Part shown: one piece after another, positions 1 through 8,682 of the stretch
Position numbering within the stretch: position 1 is the stretch's first letter
Layout of the letters: every line of letters begins with the position of its first letter
Assembly: GCF_900115165.1 (NCBI RefSeq)
Contig: NZ_FOVP01000009.1
Location: 62,001 to 126,000, forward strand
Direction of reading: 5' to 3'
Source: Roseovarius lutimaris
Lineage (GTDB): Bacteria > Pseudomonadota > Alphaproteobacteria > Rhodobacterales > Rhodobacteraceae
Length of the DNA: 64,000 nt
Notes under the pieces: generated by a model
What the model was told of the DNA's origin: nothing
The model's database searches: none
The model's input: the letters and a program-made list of their open reading frames with translations, nothing else
Made by a program: the position numbers and the translations under genes

Positions 1-1061
1 TCGGCGCGGTTTGACGGGCTTTCAAGGCCCATCAACAGCCCCGCCTTCATTTGGGCGCGGGCGCGCTCGACCTCAGGCGCGCTCATGTCATCGGCGGCGC
101 GCTTCATCTCGTCAATGGTGATGCCCGCCAGATCGCCAAGCTGATCGGCGGAAGTGCCGGCATAGATCGTCATCATCCCGGTATCGGCATAGGCGCCGGC
201 CTGAGCATAGATCGTATAGCAAAGCCCGCGCTTTTCGCGGATTTCCTGAAACAGGCGCGACGACATGCTGCCGCCAAGCGCGCTTGCATAGATCTGGGTG
301 GTATAGATATCGGGGTCGGCGTAATCAGGGCTTTCAAAGGCAAGGGCGAAATGCGCCTGCTCCAGATCCTTGATATGGCGCGCCTCGCCGCCCCGAAATT
401 TGGCAAGCGGTGGCTCGATCACAGCGCTCGGGATCATATCACCGAACATATCACTCGCCATGCGCACAAGGGCGTCGTGATCCACCGCCCCCGCCGCCGA
501 CAGGATCATCTGACCGGGGCGATAATACTGATCGACAAAGCCTTCAAGATCGGGCCGCGCAAAGCCGCGCACGCGCTCTTCTGCGCCCAGAATGGTGCGG
601 CCAAGCGGGTGATCGGGATAGGCTTCTTCCTGCAACCAGTCAAAGATGATGTCGTCGGGCGTATCGGCGGCCTGTCCGATTTCCTGAAGGATCACGCCCC
701 GCTCGACCTCGATCTCGCGCGTGTCAAACACCGGATTGCGTAGGATATCGGCCACCACATCAAGCGCCAAAGGCACGTCTTCTTTCAGCACCCGCACGTA
801 ATAGGCGGTCACTTCGCGGCTGGTATAGGCGTTGATATAGCCGCCCACATCCTCGATCGCCTCGGCGATCTGCAGGGCGTTACGTCGTTTGGTGCCCTTG
901 AACGCCATATGTTCGAGAAAATGCGCGATGCCGTTCTGGTCGGCCCGCTCATTGCGGGCCCCGGCCAGAACCCAGACGCCAATGGCGGCCGATTGCAGGC
1001 CCGGCATATGCTCGGTGACAATGCGAAATCCGTTGGGAAGGGTGGTCAGTTGGACACTCAA
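1..1061 (-). CDS. M16 family zinc peptidase (processing peptidase-like), C-terminus beyond window
   Basis: Reading the minus strand from a TTG at 1061 gives about 353 residues in one open frame that runs off the window, so the C-terminal part (about 65 residues if the usual 420) is missing. The inverted zinc motif HFLEH lies at residues 47-51 and the third ligand, Glu, at about 127 in VILQEI, the normal spacing for M16. The GAFA..GLCY-like middle part (EKRGLCYTIYAQ) is also typical of mitochondrial-processing-peptidase/PqqL relatives. It should be a soluble metallopeptidase that degrades or trims peptides; the bacterial substrate is not established. The TTG start overlaps the TGA stop of thrC, so translation is probably coupled. 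The same thrC-M16 order is familiar in Rhodobacteraceae. Confidence 0.9.
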   Translation of the reverse strand, partial: MSVQLTTLPNGFRIVTEHMPGLQSAAIGVWVLAGARNERADQNGIAHFLEHMAFKGTKRRNALQIAEAIEDVGGYINAYTSREVTAYYVRVLKEDVPLALDVVADILRNPVFDTREIEVERGVILQEIGQAADTPDDIIFDWLQEEAYPDHPLGRTILGAEERVRGFARPDLEGFVDQYYRPGQMILSAAGAVDHDALVRMASDMFGDMIPSAVIEPPLAKFRGGEARHIKDLEQAHFALAFESPDYADPDIYTTQIYASALGGSMSSRLFQEIREKRGLCYTIYAQAGAYADTGMMTIYAGTSADQLGDLAGITIDEMKRAADDMSAPEVERARAQMKAGLLMGLESPSNRA

Positions 1062-2446
1062 TGGGCGATCCGTTCCTTGATAAGGGTTTCGATGGCGGCC
1101 AGATCATTGGCCACCCGCGTCAAACGCTCTGGGCGGTTGTAAAGGTCGGCCATGCGCTCTGGTAAAGGCGCGTGCTGGCCCGAGGCCTCTTGCACGGCGT
1201 CCGGGAATTTGGCCGGATGCGCGGTTGCCAGCGTGATCATCGGCACGCCGATCTGGCGCGCGCTTTCGGCGACATGCACCCCGACGGCAGAATGCGGGCA
1301 GAGCAATTCGCCGGTTCCGGCCCATGTGCGCGAAATCGTGGCGCGAGTCTCATCCTCGTCGCAACGCCCCGAATCAAAGCTTTCGCGCAGGGCCTGCAAG
1401 GCGCCCTGGCTGACCGAAAAACCGCCCGCCTTGAGCTCGTCCATCAATTGCGCGACAGCGCCGCCATCCTCGCCGTAGGCATAGTACAGCGCGCGCTCGA
1501 AATTCGAGCTGACCTGAATATCCATCGACGGGCTGATCGAGGGGATCACGCCATCGGGTTTGTAGTCGCTGGTCGAAAGGCAGCGATGCAGGATGTCATT
1601 CTGATTGGTCGCCACCACAAGCCGGTCAATCGGCAGGCCCATGCGCCGCGCGATGTAGCCCGCGAAAATGTCACCGAAATTGCCAGTCGGCACGGTAAAG
1701 CTTACCTTGCGGTCCGGCGCGCCAAGCGACACGGCGGCGGTAAAATAATAGACCACCTGCGCCAGAACCCGCGCCCAGTTGATGCTATTGACGCCGGCAA
1801 GGCCGACCGCATCGCGAAACTCGAAGTCGTTGAACATATCCTTGACCCGCGCCTGCGCGTCATCAAAGTGCCCGTCAATGGCGAGCGCATGCACGTTATC
1901 CTCGGACGGGGTTGTCATCTGGCGGCGTTGCACCTCGGAGACCCGGCCATGCGGGTAGAGGACAAACACATCGACCGCCTCAAGGCCGCGAAACGCCTCG
2001 ATCGCCGCCGATCCGGTATCGCCGCTGGTGGCGCCGACGATGCACACGCGGTTGCCCGAGCGTTTGAGGGAAAACTCAAACAGCTGGCCAATCAACTGCA
2101 TCGCGAAATCCTTGAAGGCCAGCGTCGGCCCGTGAAACAACTCCAGCAGGAAATGCCCGCTATCAAGCTGTTTCAGGGGCGCGCGTGCGGCATGGCCAAA
2201 GCCCGCATAGGCGCGCGAAATGATGCCGCGAAATTCGGCATCGGTGAAAGCATCGCCCAGAAACGGGCGCATCACGCGAAAGGCGACCTCTTCATAGCTT
2301 TGCCCCTCAAGCGCGCGGATATCGGCCGCACTCATCTGCGGGATCGATTCGGGCAGGTAGAGACCGCCGTCGCGCGCCAGCCCGGTCAGCATCGCCTCTT
2401 CAAAGCTGAGCGTGGGCGCATTGCCCCGTGTCGAGATGTATTTCAC
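1058..2446 (-). CDS. thrC: threonine synthase
   Basis: A 462-residue pyridoxal-phosphate enzyme that converts O-phosphohomoserine to threonine, the last step of threonine synthesis. The N-terminus MKYISTRGNAP is the classic ThrC start, and the PLP-binding lysine is K112 in the AFKDFAMQ motif. GATSGDTGSAA, the phosphate-binding loop, follows at about residue 145. I place the start at the GTG at 2446 rather than at an upstream ATG-type codon at 2530: the GTG gives the conserved N-terminus and overlaps the SURF1 stop by four bases (GTGA), whereas the longer form would add a sequence with no family resemblance. The gene is coupled on both sides, to surf1 upstream and the M16 peptidase downstream. 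It has no metabolic link to cytochrome oxidase; the grouping is positional. Confidence 0.97.
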   Translation of the reverse strand: MKYISTRGNAPTLSFEEAMLTGLARDGGLYLPESIPQMSAADIRALEGQSYEEVAFRVMRPFLGDAFTDAEFRGIISRAYAGFGHAARAPLKQLDSGHFLLELFHGPTLAFKDFAMQLIGQLFEFSLKRSGNRVCIVGATSGDTGSAAIEAFRGLEAVDVFVLYPHGRVSEVQRRQMTTPSEDNVHALAIDGHFDDAQARVKDMFNDFEFRDAVGLAGVNSINWARVLAQVVYYFTAAVSLGAPDRKVSFTVPTGNFGDIFAGYIARRMGLPIDRLVVATNQNDILHRCLSTSDYKPDGVIPSISPSMDIQVSSNFERALYYAYGEDGGAVAQLMDELKAGGFSVSQGALQALRESFDSGRCDEDETRATISRTWAGTGELLCPHSAVGVHVAESARQIGVPMITLATAHPAKFPDAVQEASGQHAPLPERMADLYNRPERLTRVANDLAAIETLIKERIAH

Positions 2447-3126
2447 GTCGTTTTGCCTTTCTCTGCCTGCCGCATGCGCCACAGGAAAAACCCGGTCATG
2501 GCAAGCCAGACAAGGGCCAGCGAATACCATGTAATTGCATAGTTGAGGTGATCGTTCGGAATGCCGCCGATGTCCAGTGGCAGCGGTTCCACGCCCGGCT
2601 CGGAGACCGACATCTTGCGCGCAACGACAAGGATCGGTTCGGTCCTGAGGATTTCGGCCATCGGCGCAAGATCGCGCGCGAACCAGATATTGCCCGCCAC
2701 ATCGTTTTCCGGGGTCGAGCTTAGCCGCTCATCGGGCCAATGCAGGTTGCCGGTGACCTCAACCGCGCCGCTTGGCGGGGCCGGAATCGGATCATTCACC
2801 GAGATAAAGCCGCGATCCAGAAGCACCCGGCGCGCGCCTGTGTCAAAGGCCGAAATCAGGCGATACCCGGCACCGATCTGTTTCTGGCTGACCAGCACGC
2901 GCAGTGCCTCTTGGCCAATGTCTCCGCTCAGGCGCACCGGAAGATAGCGGTCGGTTTTGATCTCTGGCTGTTCCGGCAGGGCCGCTGGCGGGGCGGTAAT
3001 CCGGGCGCGGATATCGCCGAGGATCGCCTCTTTCCAGGCCAGCCGCTCAAGCTGCCAATTGCCAAGGCCGACAAGGACCGCGGCCCCGGCCAGGCCAAAT
3101 ATCACAGGAATAATGTAGCGGCGCAC
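2443..3126 (-). CDS. SURF1 family cytochrome oxidase assembly protein
   Basis: A 227-residue inner-membrane protein. It has one membrane segment near residues 5-22 followed by the SURF1 signature GNWQLERLAWK, a periplasmic domain, and a second segment near 194-216 ending LWRMRQ. In Paracoccus and Rhodobacter SURF1 proteins bind heme a and help deliver it to subunit I of aa3 oxidase. Its place directly downstream of coxC fits that role. A hairpin with a T-run lies between coxC and this gene, so surf1-thrC-M16 may be transcribed at a lower level than the oxidase genes. Length and topology are normal for the family. Confidence 0.93.
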   Translation of the reverse strand: MRRYIIPVIFGLAGAAVLVGLGNWQLERLAWKEAILGDIRARITAPPAALPEQPEIKTDRYLPVRLSGDIGQEALRVLVSQKQIGAGYRLISAFDTGARRVLLDRGFISVNDPIPAPPSGAVEVTGNLHWPDERLSSTPENDVAGNIWFARDLAPMAEILRTEPILVVARKMSVSEPGVEPLPLDIGGIPNDHLNYAITWYSLALVWLAMTGFFLWRMRQAEKGKTT

Positions 3127-3144
3127 CGCGGGCCTCCGTCAAAG

Positions 3145-3170
3145 GAAAAGCGCGCACCCTCGTGCGCGCC
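3145..3170 (-). terminator. intrinsic terminator or attenuator after coxC
   Basis: On the minus strand an 8-bp perfect GC stem (positions 3150-3157 with 3162-3169, loop of 4) is followed directly by TTTTCCTTT. It lies between the coxC stop and the surf1 start, so it could end the oxidase transcript or attenuate read-through into surf1. Confidence 0.7.
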
Positions 3171-3229
3171 TTGATGTTCTTGCCGTTCCGCGCGGATTGT
3201 TCAACCGCATTCCGCGCCGAGCCTCGGGC

Positions 3230-4030
3230 TTAGCCGCCCCAGATATAGATCGCGGCAAAGAGGAACAGCCAAACCACATCCACGAAGTGCCAGTACCAGG
3301 CCGCCGCTTCAAAACCGACATGCTGTTCGGGGGTGAAATGACCGCGTTGCAGGCGGATCAGGCAGATAAACAGGAAGATCGTGCCGATGACCACATGCGC
3401 ACCATGAAAGCCGGTCGCCATGAAGAAGTTGGCGCCATAGATGTTACCGGCAAAGCCAAAGGCCGCGTGGCTATATTCATAGATCTGAAACACGGTGAAA
3501 AGCGCGCCAAGCGCAATCGCGATGATCAGCCCCCATTTCATGTCCTTGCGGTTGTTTTCATGCACAAGCGCGTGGTGCGCCCAGGTCGCGGCACAGCCCG
3601 AACACAGCAGGATCAGCGTGTTGATCAGCGGCAGGTGCCAGGGGTCGAATGTCTCGATGCCCGCCGGTGGCCAGACCGCATCAACCAGCGGGCTTTGCGG
3701 ACCCATCGGGTACATGGCGTGCTTGAAAAAGCTCCAGAACCAAGCGGCGAAGAACATGACCTCGGACATGATGAACATCATGAAGCCATAGCGCAGGCCG
3801 ATCCGCACGACAGGGGTATGATCGCCGGTCTCGCCTTCGTTCACCACATCGGCCCACCAGCCGAACATGACGTAAAGAACGCCAACAAACCCGGCCAAAA
3901 GCATCCACGGACCATGGTCGTGGAAGAAAAGGACCGCGCCGAACAGCATGACGAACCCCGCCAAGGCGCCCAAAAGCGGCCAGACAGAGGGGGGCAGAAT
4001 GTGATAATCGTGATTTTTTTCGTGTGCCAT
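3230..4030 (-). CDS. coxC: cytochrome c oxidase subunit III (aa3 type)
   Basis: A 266-residue protein with seven hydrophobic segments, the full-length form of subunit III. The N-terminus has the [17 protein letters not shown] sequence usual for this subunit, and the C-terminus ends [20 protein letters not shown]. Subunit III carries no redox centre; it stabilises the oxidase and supports proton uptake into the D pathway. It is the last structural gene of the cluster coxB-ctaB-orf-ctaG-coxC, the ctaC-ctaB-ctaG-ctaE arrangement known from Paracoccus and Rhodobacter. Subunit I is not in the window; in this family it is usually encoded elsewhere. Confidence 0.97.
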   Translation of the reverse strand: MAHEKNHDYHILPPSVWPLLGALAGFVMLFGAVLFFHDHGPWMLLAGFVGVLYVMFGWWADVVNEGETGDHTPVVRIGLRYGFMMFIMSEVMFFAAWFWSFFKHAMYPMGPQSPLVDAVWPPAGIETFDPWHLPLINTLILLCSGCAATWAHHALVHENNRKDMKWGLIIAIALGALFTVFQIYEYSHAAFGFAGNIYGANFFMATGFHGAHVVIGTIFLFICLIRLQRGHFTPEQHVGFEAAAWYWHFVDVVWLFLFAAIYIWGG

Positions 4031-4055
4031 CTTTGTATTTTCCCTCGTCGAAGGC

Positions 4056-4640
4056 TCAGTTCAATTTTGAATCGTTTTTGTTGCCCTGCTCAAGCGCCGC
4101 CTGGGCCTCTTGTGGCAGGTCAATTTCGTAGAACGTATAGGACAGGGTGATCGTATGCACGTATTTTGCGTCCCTGTCTGTTACGATTTCGGGGTCGACG
4201 TAAAACGTCACCGGCATTTGCACCCGCTCGCCGGGTTGCAGCACCTGTTCGCTAAAGCAGAAACAGTCGATCTTGGTAAAGAACCCACCCGCTTCATAGG
4301 GGGTGACGTTATAGCTGGCAGAGCCGGCGATAACGCGGTCGGTCGGGTTGTAGGCCTCGTAAAAGGCCAGGCCCGTCTCGCCGATTTTCAGCTCCATTTC
4401 ATGCACGACGGGTTTGAATTCCCATGGCATGTTGCGGTCCTTACTGCCGTCAAAGCGGATCTTGATGGTTTTCTCAAGCACGGTGTCGCTTTGGGCTGCG
4501 GCCACGCCGGTGGTGCCGCCAAAGCCGGTCACCCGGCAAAACCAGTCGTAAAACGGCACCGAGGCCCAGGCGAGCCCGCCCATCAGAACAACCACACCCA
4601 CAAGCCGGGTCACGGTTTTGAGTTTCGCATCCATCGCCAT
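4056..4640 (-). CDS. ctaG: cytochrome c oxidase assembly protein CtaG (Cox11), CuB insertion
   Basis: A 194-residue protein with one N-terminal membrane anchor (about residues 10-29) and a periplasmic copper-binding domain. The copper-binding Cys pair is C126 and C128 in the DCFCFSEQ motif, followed by [15 protein letters not shown], both family hallmarks. Cox11 proteins deliver copper to the CuB site of subunit I. The first codon overlaps the stop of the small upstream ORF (TGATG), so translation is probably coupled. It sits between that ORF and coxC. Confidence 0.96.
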   Translation of the reverse strand: MAMDAKLKTVTRLVGVVVLMGGLAWASVPFYDWFCRVTGFGGTTGVAAAQSDTVLEKTIKIRFDGSKDRNMPWEFKPVVHEMELKIGETGLAFYEAYNPTDRVIAGSASYNVTPYEAGGFFTKIDCFCFSEQVLQPGERVQMPVTFYVDPEIVTDRDAKYVHTITLSYTFYEIDLPQEAQAALEQGNKNDSKLN

Positions 4641-4804
4641 CAGTTTGTTGCCCCCTGTTTTGCAGGAACCTTGAAGTCGTTATCGGACACTTTGGCAATC
4701 GTCAGCCCGAACACCAGTGCCACGAAAATCGCCAGCACAAGGCCAAGCCCGAGATTACGGCCAAAGCGGCGCTTGTGAAGCTCATGTTCCTCGCGAAAGC
4801 TCAT
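4640..4804 (-). CDS. small single-span membrane protein of the cox operon
   Basis: A 54-residue reading frame that starts at the ATG at 4804 (overlapping the ctaB stop as ATGA) and ends where ctaG begins. The N-terminus is charged ([19 protein letters not shown]), followed by one hydrophobic stretch at about 21-38 and a short polar tail. The position matches the small unnamed ORF between ctaB and ctaG in the Paracoccus/Rhodobacter cta operon, which is sometimes labelled CoxF. Its function is not settled; I infer a minor assembly role from position only. The double stop/start overlap and conserved location make it a real gene despite its size. Confidence 0.85.
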   Translation of the reverse strand: MSFREEHELHKRRFGRNLGLGLVLAIFVALVFGLTIAKVSDNDFKVPAKQGATN

Positions 4805-5760
4805 CCCCAGCCTCCGAGGCCATAACCGGCCAGGGCGGCCTCAAGAAGAATTGCGGTGAAATGGGCAAAGAGATAGTAAAGCGACAGTTTAAACGCTTTC
4901 TTTTCAATGCGGTATCCATCGGCCTCGGCCATGGCTTCGTCGCGTCGCCAGATCGCATAGGCATCGCGCAGGAACAGCGCGTTCAGCACCAGTGCCACCG
5001 CAAGATAAATCGGCCCGCCAATGCCGGTAAAGGCGGCGCCAACGGCGAGCATCGCAAGCAAGACGGTATAGACAAGGATGTGCCTGCGTGTCGACCTGCG
5101 CCCATGGGTCACGGTCAGCATCGGCACCCCGGCCTTGTGATAATCGCCCTTCATGAAAAGCGCCAGGGCCCAGAAATGCGGCGGCGTCCACATGAAGATA
5201 AGCGCAAACATCAGCACCGATTCGATACTGATTGATCCGGTCGCCGCCGCCCAGCCGATCATCGGCGGAAAGGCCCCTGCCGCGCCGCCAATGACGATGT
5301 TCTGCGGGGTCCAGCGTTTCAGGCCAATGGTGTAGATCACTACGTAGAAAAAGATCGTGAAGGCCAGAAGGCCCGCCGCCACGGCGTTGGTTGCAAGCCA
5401 GAGCATCACAACCGACATCACCGCCAGCGTCACCCCAAAGGCAAAGGCCTCATCGCGGGTGACTTTCCCTGCCGGAATGGGGCGCTTGCTGGTCCGCTTC
5501 ATCAGCGCATCAATATCGGATTCCCACCACATGTTGAGCGCCCCGGACGCACCGCCGCCCACCGCGATGAACAGGATCGCGGCCAGCCCGACAATCGGAT
5601 GCACCCCGACCGGCGCCGCCAGAAGGCCAACCAGAGCGGTAAACACCACCAGCGTCATCACCCGCGGCTTGAGCAGGGCGAAAAAATCGCCGAACTCGGC
5701 CTCGCCGCCCTGCGCCATTGGGGCGGTGGTGCTGCTGCTGTTGAGACTTGCGTCGCTCAT
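4801..5760 (-). CDS. ctaB: protoheme IX farnesyltransferase (heme O synthase)
   Basis: A 319-residue UbiA-superfamily enzyme that adds a farnesyl group to heme b, giving heme O, the precursor of heme A for aa3 oxidase. The prenyl-diphosphate/Mg site is visible as N76, D82, D84 and R89 in the stretch [15 protein letters not shown], followed by [10 protein letters not shown]. About nine hydrophobic segments follow. The N-terminal 20 residues are Ser/Thr/Ala-rich and poorly conserved. The gene follows coxB after 72 bases that contain a GC-rich hairpin, and overlaps the next small ORF by four bases. Confidence 0.97.
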   Translation of the reverse strand: MSDASLNSSSTTAPMAQGGEAEFGDFFALLKPRVMTLVVFTALVGLLAAPVGVHPIVGLAAILFIAVGGGASGALNMWWESDIDALMKRTSKRPIPAGKVTRDEAFAFGVTLAVMSVVMLWLATNAVAAGLLAFTIFFYVVIYTIGLKRWTPQNIVIGGAAGAFPPMIGWAAATGSISIESVLMFALIFMWTPPHFWALALFMKGDYHKAGVPMLTVTHGRRSTRRHILVYTVLLAMLAVGAAFTGIGGPIYLAVALVLNALFLRDAYAIWRRDEAMAEADGYRIEKKAFKLSLYYLFAHFTAILLEAALAGYGLGGWG

Positions 5761-5798
5761 GTCGCTCTCCGGTGCCCCGTGAAGGGCTGGGTTGGGAA

Positions 5799-5824
5799 TG
5801 GATGCGCGCGGATTGCGCGCACCC
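5799..5824 (-). promoter_or_regulatory. GC-rich hairpin between coxB and ctaB
   Basis: The coxB-ctaB gap contains near-perfect complementary arms built on GCGCGC with a 5-base loop. There is no T-run, so it is more likely an mRNA-stability or processing structure than a terminator. Such a structure could set a higher level of the subunit II message than of the assembly-factor message. Confidence 0.4.
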
Positions 5825-5832
5825 CAGTCGGC

Positions 5833-6717
5833 CTAGTCGGCCATTGCCACATCAACCGGGCGCGGCGTGCCGGCATATTCCTCGATCGCGCCTTCCAGCC
5901 ATTGGTCATATTCGGCCTGGCTCACCACCTTGACGGTGATCGGCATATAGGCATGCGACTGACCGCAAAGCTCTGAACACTGGCCGAAATAGATGCCTTC
6001 TTTCTCGGCCTTGAACCAAAGCTGGCTCAGGCGGCCGGGAACGGCATCCTGTTTCACGCCAAAGGCCGGGATGGTCCAGCTGTGGATCACATCGGCGCCT
6101 GTCAGTTGCATCACGACGACCTTGTTGACCGGAACCACAACCGATGTGTCGGTGGCCAGAAGGAACTCATCCTTGCTATACCCGGCCTCGACAAGCTGCG
6201 CCTCGACCTCGGGGGTCATGCGGTTGTCGCCGCCGGTTGCGGGTGCGCCGATCATGTAGCTGTCAAAGCCGAAATCGTGGTCGGTGTATTCATAGCCCCA
6301 GTACCACTGATAGCCGGTGACCTTGATATGCACCTCGCCCTCGGGGATTTCCTGTTGCTTGAACAGAATGGGCAGCGAAAACGCCCCGATGAACACCAGG
6401 ATGACAATCGGGATGATTGTCCAGGCCACCTCGATCGGCGAATTATGGGTAAATGTTGCCGAGGTCGCGTTTACGCGGCGATTGTAACGCACGGCAACAA
6501 CCGCAAGAAGCAGCACCACGAAAAGCACGATCGCGATGATGATCACGTTGATCATCCCGTCGAGCCACTGCAAATCGTGGGCCAGTTCGGTCGCTGCGGG
6601 CTGGAATCCCATCTTGCCATCTACGGGCTTGCCGACGATCTCAAGACCCTCCTGCGCCATGGCAGGAAGAGCGGAAAGGGCGGCCAGAACGGCCAGAAGG
6701 CTTGAAGTTAGTCGCAT
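5833..6717 (-). CDS. coxB: cytochrome c oxidase subunit II (aa3 type)
   Basis: A 294-residue precursor. The start at 6717 gives [21 protein letters not shown], a clear signal peptide; an upstream in-frame start at 6771 would bury it behind 18 unrelated residues. Two membrane segments (about 55-77 and 97-117) follow, then the periplasmic cupredoxin domain. The dinuclear CuA site is complete: H212, C247, E249 (backbone ligand), C251, H255 and M258 in the [14 protein letters not shown] region. The aromatic patch YQWYWGYEY for electron entry is at 136-144. The gene accepts electrons from cytochrome c and passes them to subunit I. It is the first gene of the oxidase cluster and lies downstream of a FNR-type box. 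Confidence 0.98.
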   Translation of the reverse strand: MRLTSSLLAVLAALSALPAMAQEGLEIVGKPVDGKMGFQPAATELAHDLQWLDGMINVIIIAIVLFVVLLLAVVAVRYNRRVNATSATFTHNSPIEVAWTIIPIVILVFIGAFSLPILFKQQEIPEGEVHIKVTGYQWYWGYEYTDHDFGFDSYMIGAPATGGDNRMTPEVEAQLVEAGYSKDEFLLATDTSVVVPVNKVVVMQLTGADVIHSWTIPAFGVKQDAVPGRLSQLWFKAEKEGIYFGQCSELCGQSHAYMPITVKVVSQAEYDQWLEGAIEEYAGTPRPVDVAMAD

Positions 6718-6863
6718 TTTACACCCTGATCGGTTGAAGCGGTTCATATATCTTAGTACGGGTCGACCCACCCAAGGGGCAGACTCCCATTGTCTCAGTC
6801 CCGTCTAAAACCATATTCTGCCCCAGACGACAAGAAAGACCATTGCGGCAAACGGACGCTTTT

Positions 6864-6877
6864 TTGATTTAGATCAA
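6864..6877. promoter_or_regulatory. FNR/FnrL-type binding site
   Basis: TTGAT-TTAG-ATCAA is a perfect match to the FNR half-site palindrome (TTGAT N4 ATCAA). It lies between the divergent genes coxB and tldD, 147 bases upstream of the coxB start and 47 bases upstream of the tldD start. In Rhodobacter, FnrL binds this sequence under low oxygen. Its effect here (repressing aa3 oxidase, acting on tldD, or both) cannot be read from sequence. Confidence 0.75.
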
Positions 6878-6923
6878 ATTAACTGCCGCCGCCATACCGC
6901 CGATATATAGGACAAACGCCGCC

Positions 6924-8348
6924 ATGACCGATACCCCTTTTCGCCCATTTGACAGCCTTCTTGACCGCGACACGGCGCTTGCGCACCTGCAAGAGGCCAC
7001 CCGAGGCGCCGATGATGGCGAGCTTTTTCTGGAGCGGCACCGGTCCGAGGGGCTGCTGTTTGACGATGGTCGCGTCAAGACCGCATCTTACGATGCCTCC
7101 GAAGGGTTCGGGCTGCGTGCCGTGCGGGGTGAGGTCACGGGATATGCGCATTCCTCGGAAGTCAACGAGTCCGCCCTGATGCGCGCCGTTGACACCGCGC
7201 GGCTTGCGGTTGGCGAAGGTGGCGGCACGCTGGCCGCGGCACCCGCGCGCACCAATCGCCGCCTTTACACGGATGCCGACCCGATTGCCGGGGCCAGCTT
7301 TCCGGTCAAGCTTGAAACCCTGCGCGAGATTGACGGCTTTGCCCGCGATCTTGACGCCCGCGTGGTTCAGGTCTCGGCCTCGATTGCGGCCGCTTTGCAA
7401 GAGGTGACGATCCTGCGCCCGGACGGCACCGAAGTCAGCGACATTCGTCCGATGACCCGGGTCAATGTCTCGATCAGTGTCGAAGAGCAGGGTCGGCGCG
7501 AACAGGGCAGTGCGGGTGGCGGCGGGCGCATCGGCCTTGATGGCCTGCTCGATCCTGCCGACTGGCAGGCCAAGACCCGCGAGGCGCTGCGCATCGCGCT
7601 GGTGAACCTGCGCGCAGAGCCTGCGCCTGCGGGCGTCATGGATGTGGTGCTTGGCCCCGGCTGGCCCGGCATTCTGCTGCATGAGGCGATTGGCCATGGT
7701 CTTGAGGGCGATTTCAACCGCAAGGGAAGTTCGGCCTTTGCCGGGCTGATGGGCCAGCGGATTGCAGCGCCGGGCGTGACGGTGCTGGATGACGGCACGA
7801 TTCCGGACCGGCGCGGCAGCATCACCTTTGACGACGAAGGCACGCCCTCGGGCAAGAATGTGCTGATCGAGGACGGGATCCTGGTGGGCTATATGCAGGA
7901 CCGCCAGAACGCCCGCCTGATGGGGGTTGCCCCCACCGGCAACGGGCGGCGCGAAAGCTATGCCCACGCGCCGATGCCGCGGATGACCAACACCTATATG
8001 CTGGGCGGCCAGGCCGAGCCGGGCGATCTGGTGGCCGAGCTGAAAGACGGTATTTACGCCGTCGGCTTTGGCGGCGGGCAGGTCGATATCACCAATGGCA
8101 AGTTCGTGTTCAGCTGTACCGAGGCATACCGGGTGAAAAACGGCCAAATCGGCGCGCCGGTCAAAGGCGCCACCCTGATCGGTGACGGCGCGACCGCCCT
8201 TAACCAGATCCGCGCGCTTGGCAACGATATGGCGCTTGATCCCGGCATGGGCAATTGCGGCAAACAGGGCCAATGGGTGCCCGTCGGCGTGGGCCAGCCA
8301 ACCGTTTTGATCGGCGGTTTGACAGTTGGCGGATCGGCCACCGGCTAG
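6924..8348 (+). CDS. tldD: metalloprotease TldD
   Basis: A 474-residue member of the PmbA/TldA family. TldD is the catalytic half of the TldD/TldE protease that degrades or matures peptides such as CcdA and microcin precursors. The metal site is H253-E254-A-I-G-H258, the HExxxH signature of TldD proteins, followed by GLEGDFNRKGSS. The C-terminal part has the family's conserved glycine-rich blocks (VGFGGGQVDITNG and GNCGKQGQ). The tldE/pmbA partner is not in the window. A promoter is expected in the 206 bases shared with coxB, where the FNR-type box lies. Confidence 0.97.
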   Translation: MTDTPFRPFDSLLDRDTALAHLQEATRGADDGELFLERHRSEGLLFDDGRVKTASYDASEGFGLRAVRGEVTGYAHSSEVNESALMRAVDTARLAVGEGGGTLAAAPARTNRRLYTDADPIAGASFPVKLETLREIDGFARDLDARVVQVSASIAAALQEVTILRPDGTEVSDIRPMTRVNVSISVEEQGRREQGSAGGGGRIGLDGLLDPADWQAKTREALRIALVNLRAEPAPAGVMDVVLGPGWPGILLHEAIGHGLEGDFNRKGSSAFAGLMGQRIAAPGVTVLDDGTIPDRRGSITFDDEGTPSGKNVLIEDGILVGYMQDRQNARLMGVAPTGNGRRESYAHAPMPRMTNTYMLGGQAEPGDLVAELKDGIYAVGFGGGQVDITNGKFVFSCTEAYRVKNGQIGAPVKGATLIGDGATALNQIRALGNDMALDPGMGNCGKQGQWVPVGVGQPTVLIGGLTVGGSATG

Positions 8349-8682
8349 CACCGGGCGCACGCACCCGGTCTGACCCAGCGGAATGCGCTATCGCGCATAC
8401 TTTGTTTTCAAAACCGCAAGACGCGACGTGACGGGATGCAGAATCCGTCGCGCTGCCCTGCTTTCATCTTTCTTTAAATACTCATTTGCGACGCCAGCGG
8501 CGGCACGCAACACGAAGGTCATTCCGAACCCCTGAAAACCACATCGTATTTGGATATTTTTTTCATTATATTATAACACCTTAGCCACAACCATCCAAGA
8601 CCTCCGCTTTTACCGTCCCTGGTTTACCGCCCGTTAACCATCCGCGCTCTACTACTTGATACAGCAAGAAGACGAGGCCCTG
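8349..8682. other. intergenic region tldD-dprA
   Basis: No convincing gene is seen in these 334 bases. A 6-bp inverted repeat (8350-8355 with 8364-8369) without a T-run lies just after the tldD stop. A partial copy of the interspersed repeat (8461-8484) is present. An A/T-rich block at about 8550-8580 may be part of the dprA promoter. Confidence 0.6.
8461..8484 (-). repeat. interspersed repeat, partial copy after tldD
   Basis: On the minus strand this reads TGAGTATTTAAAGAAAGATG then AAAG, matching the GAGTATTT...AAAGATGAAAG tail of the copies at 39716 and 41692 but without the GCCTCCGGCGG core. Confidence 0.55.

Noticed and set aside
1172..2542. 456-codon open frame antisense to thrC
   Set aside because: Antisense shadow; ThrC is unmistakable on the minus strand.
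6879..8360. 493-codon open frame antisense to tldD
   Set aside because: It mirrors the tldD codons and has no family resemblance or ribosome-binding site; long antisense frames are expected in GC-rich genes.
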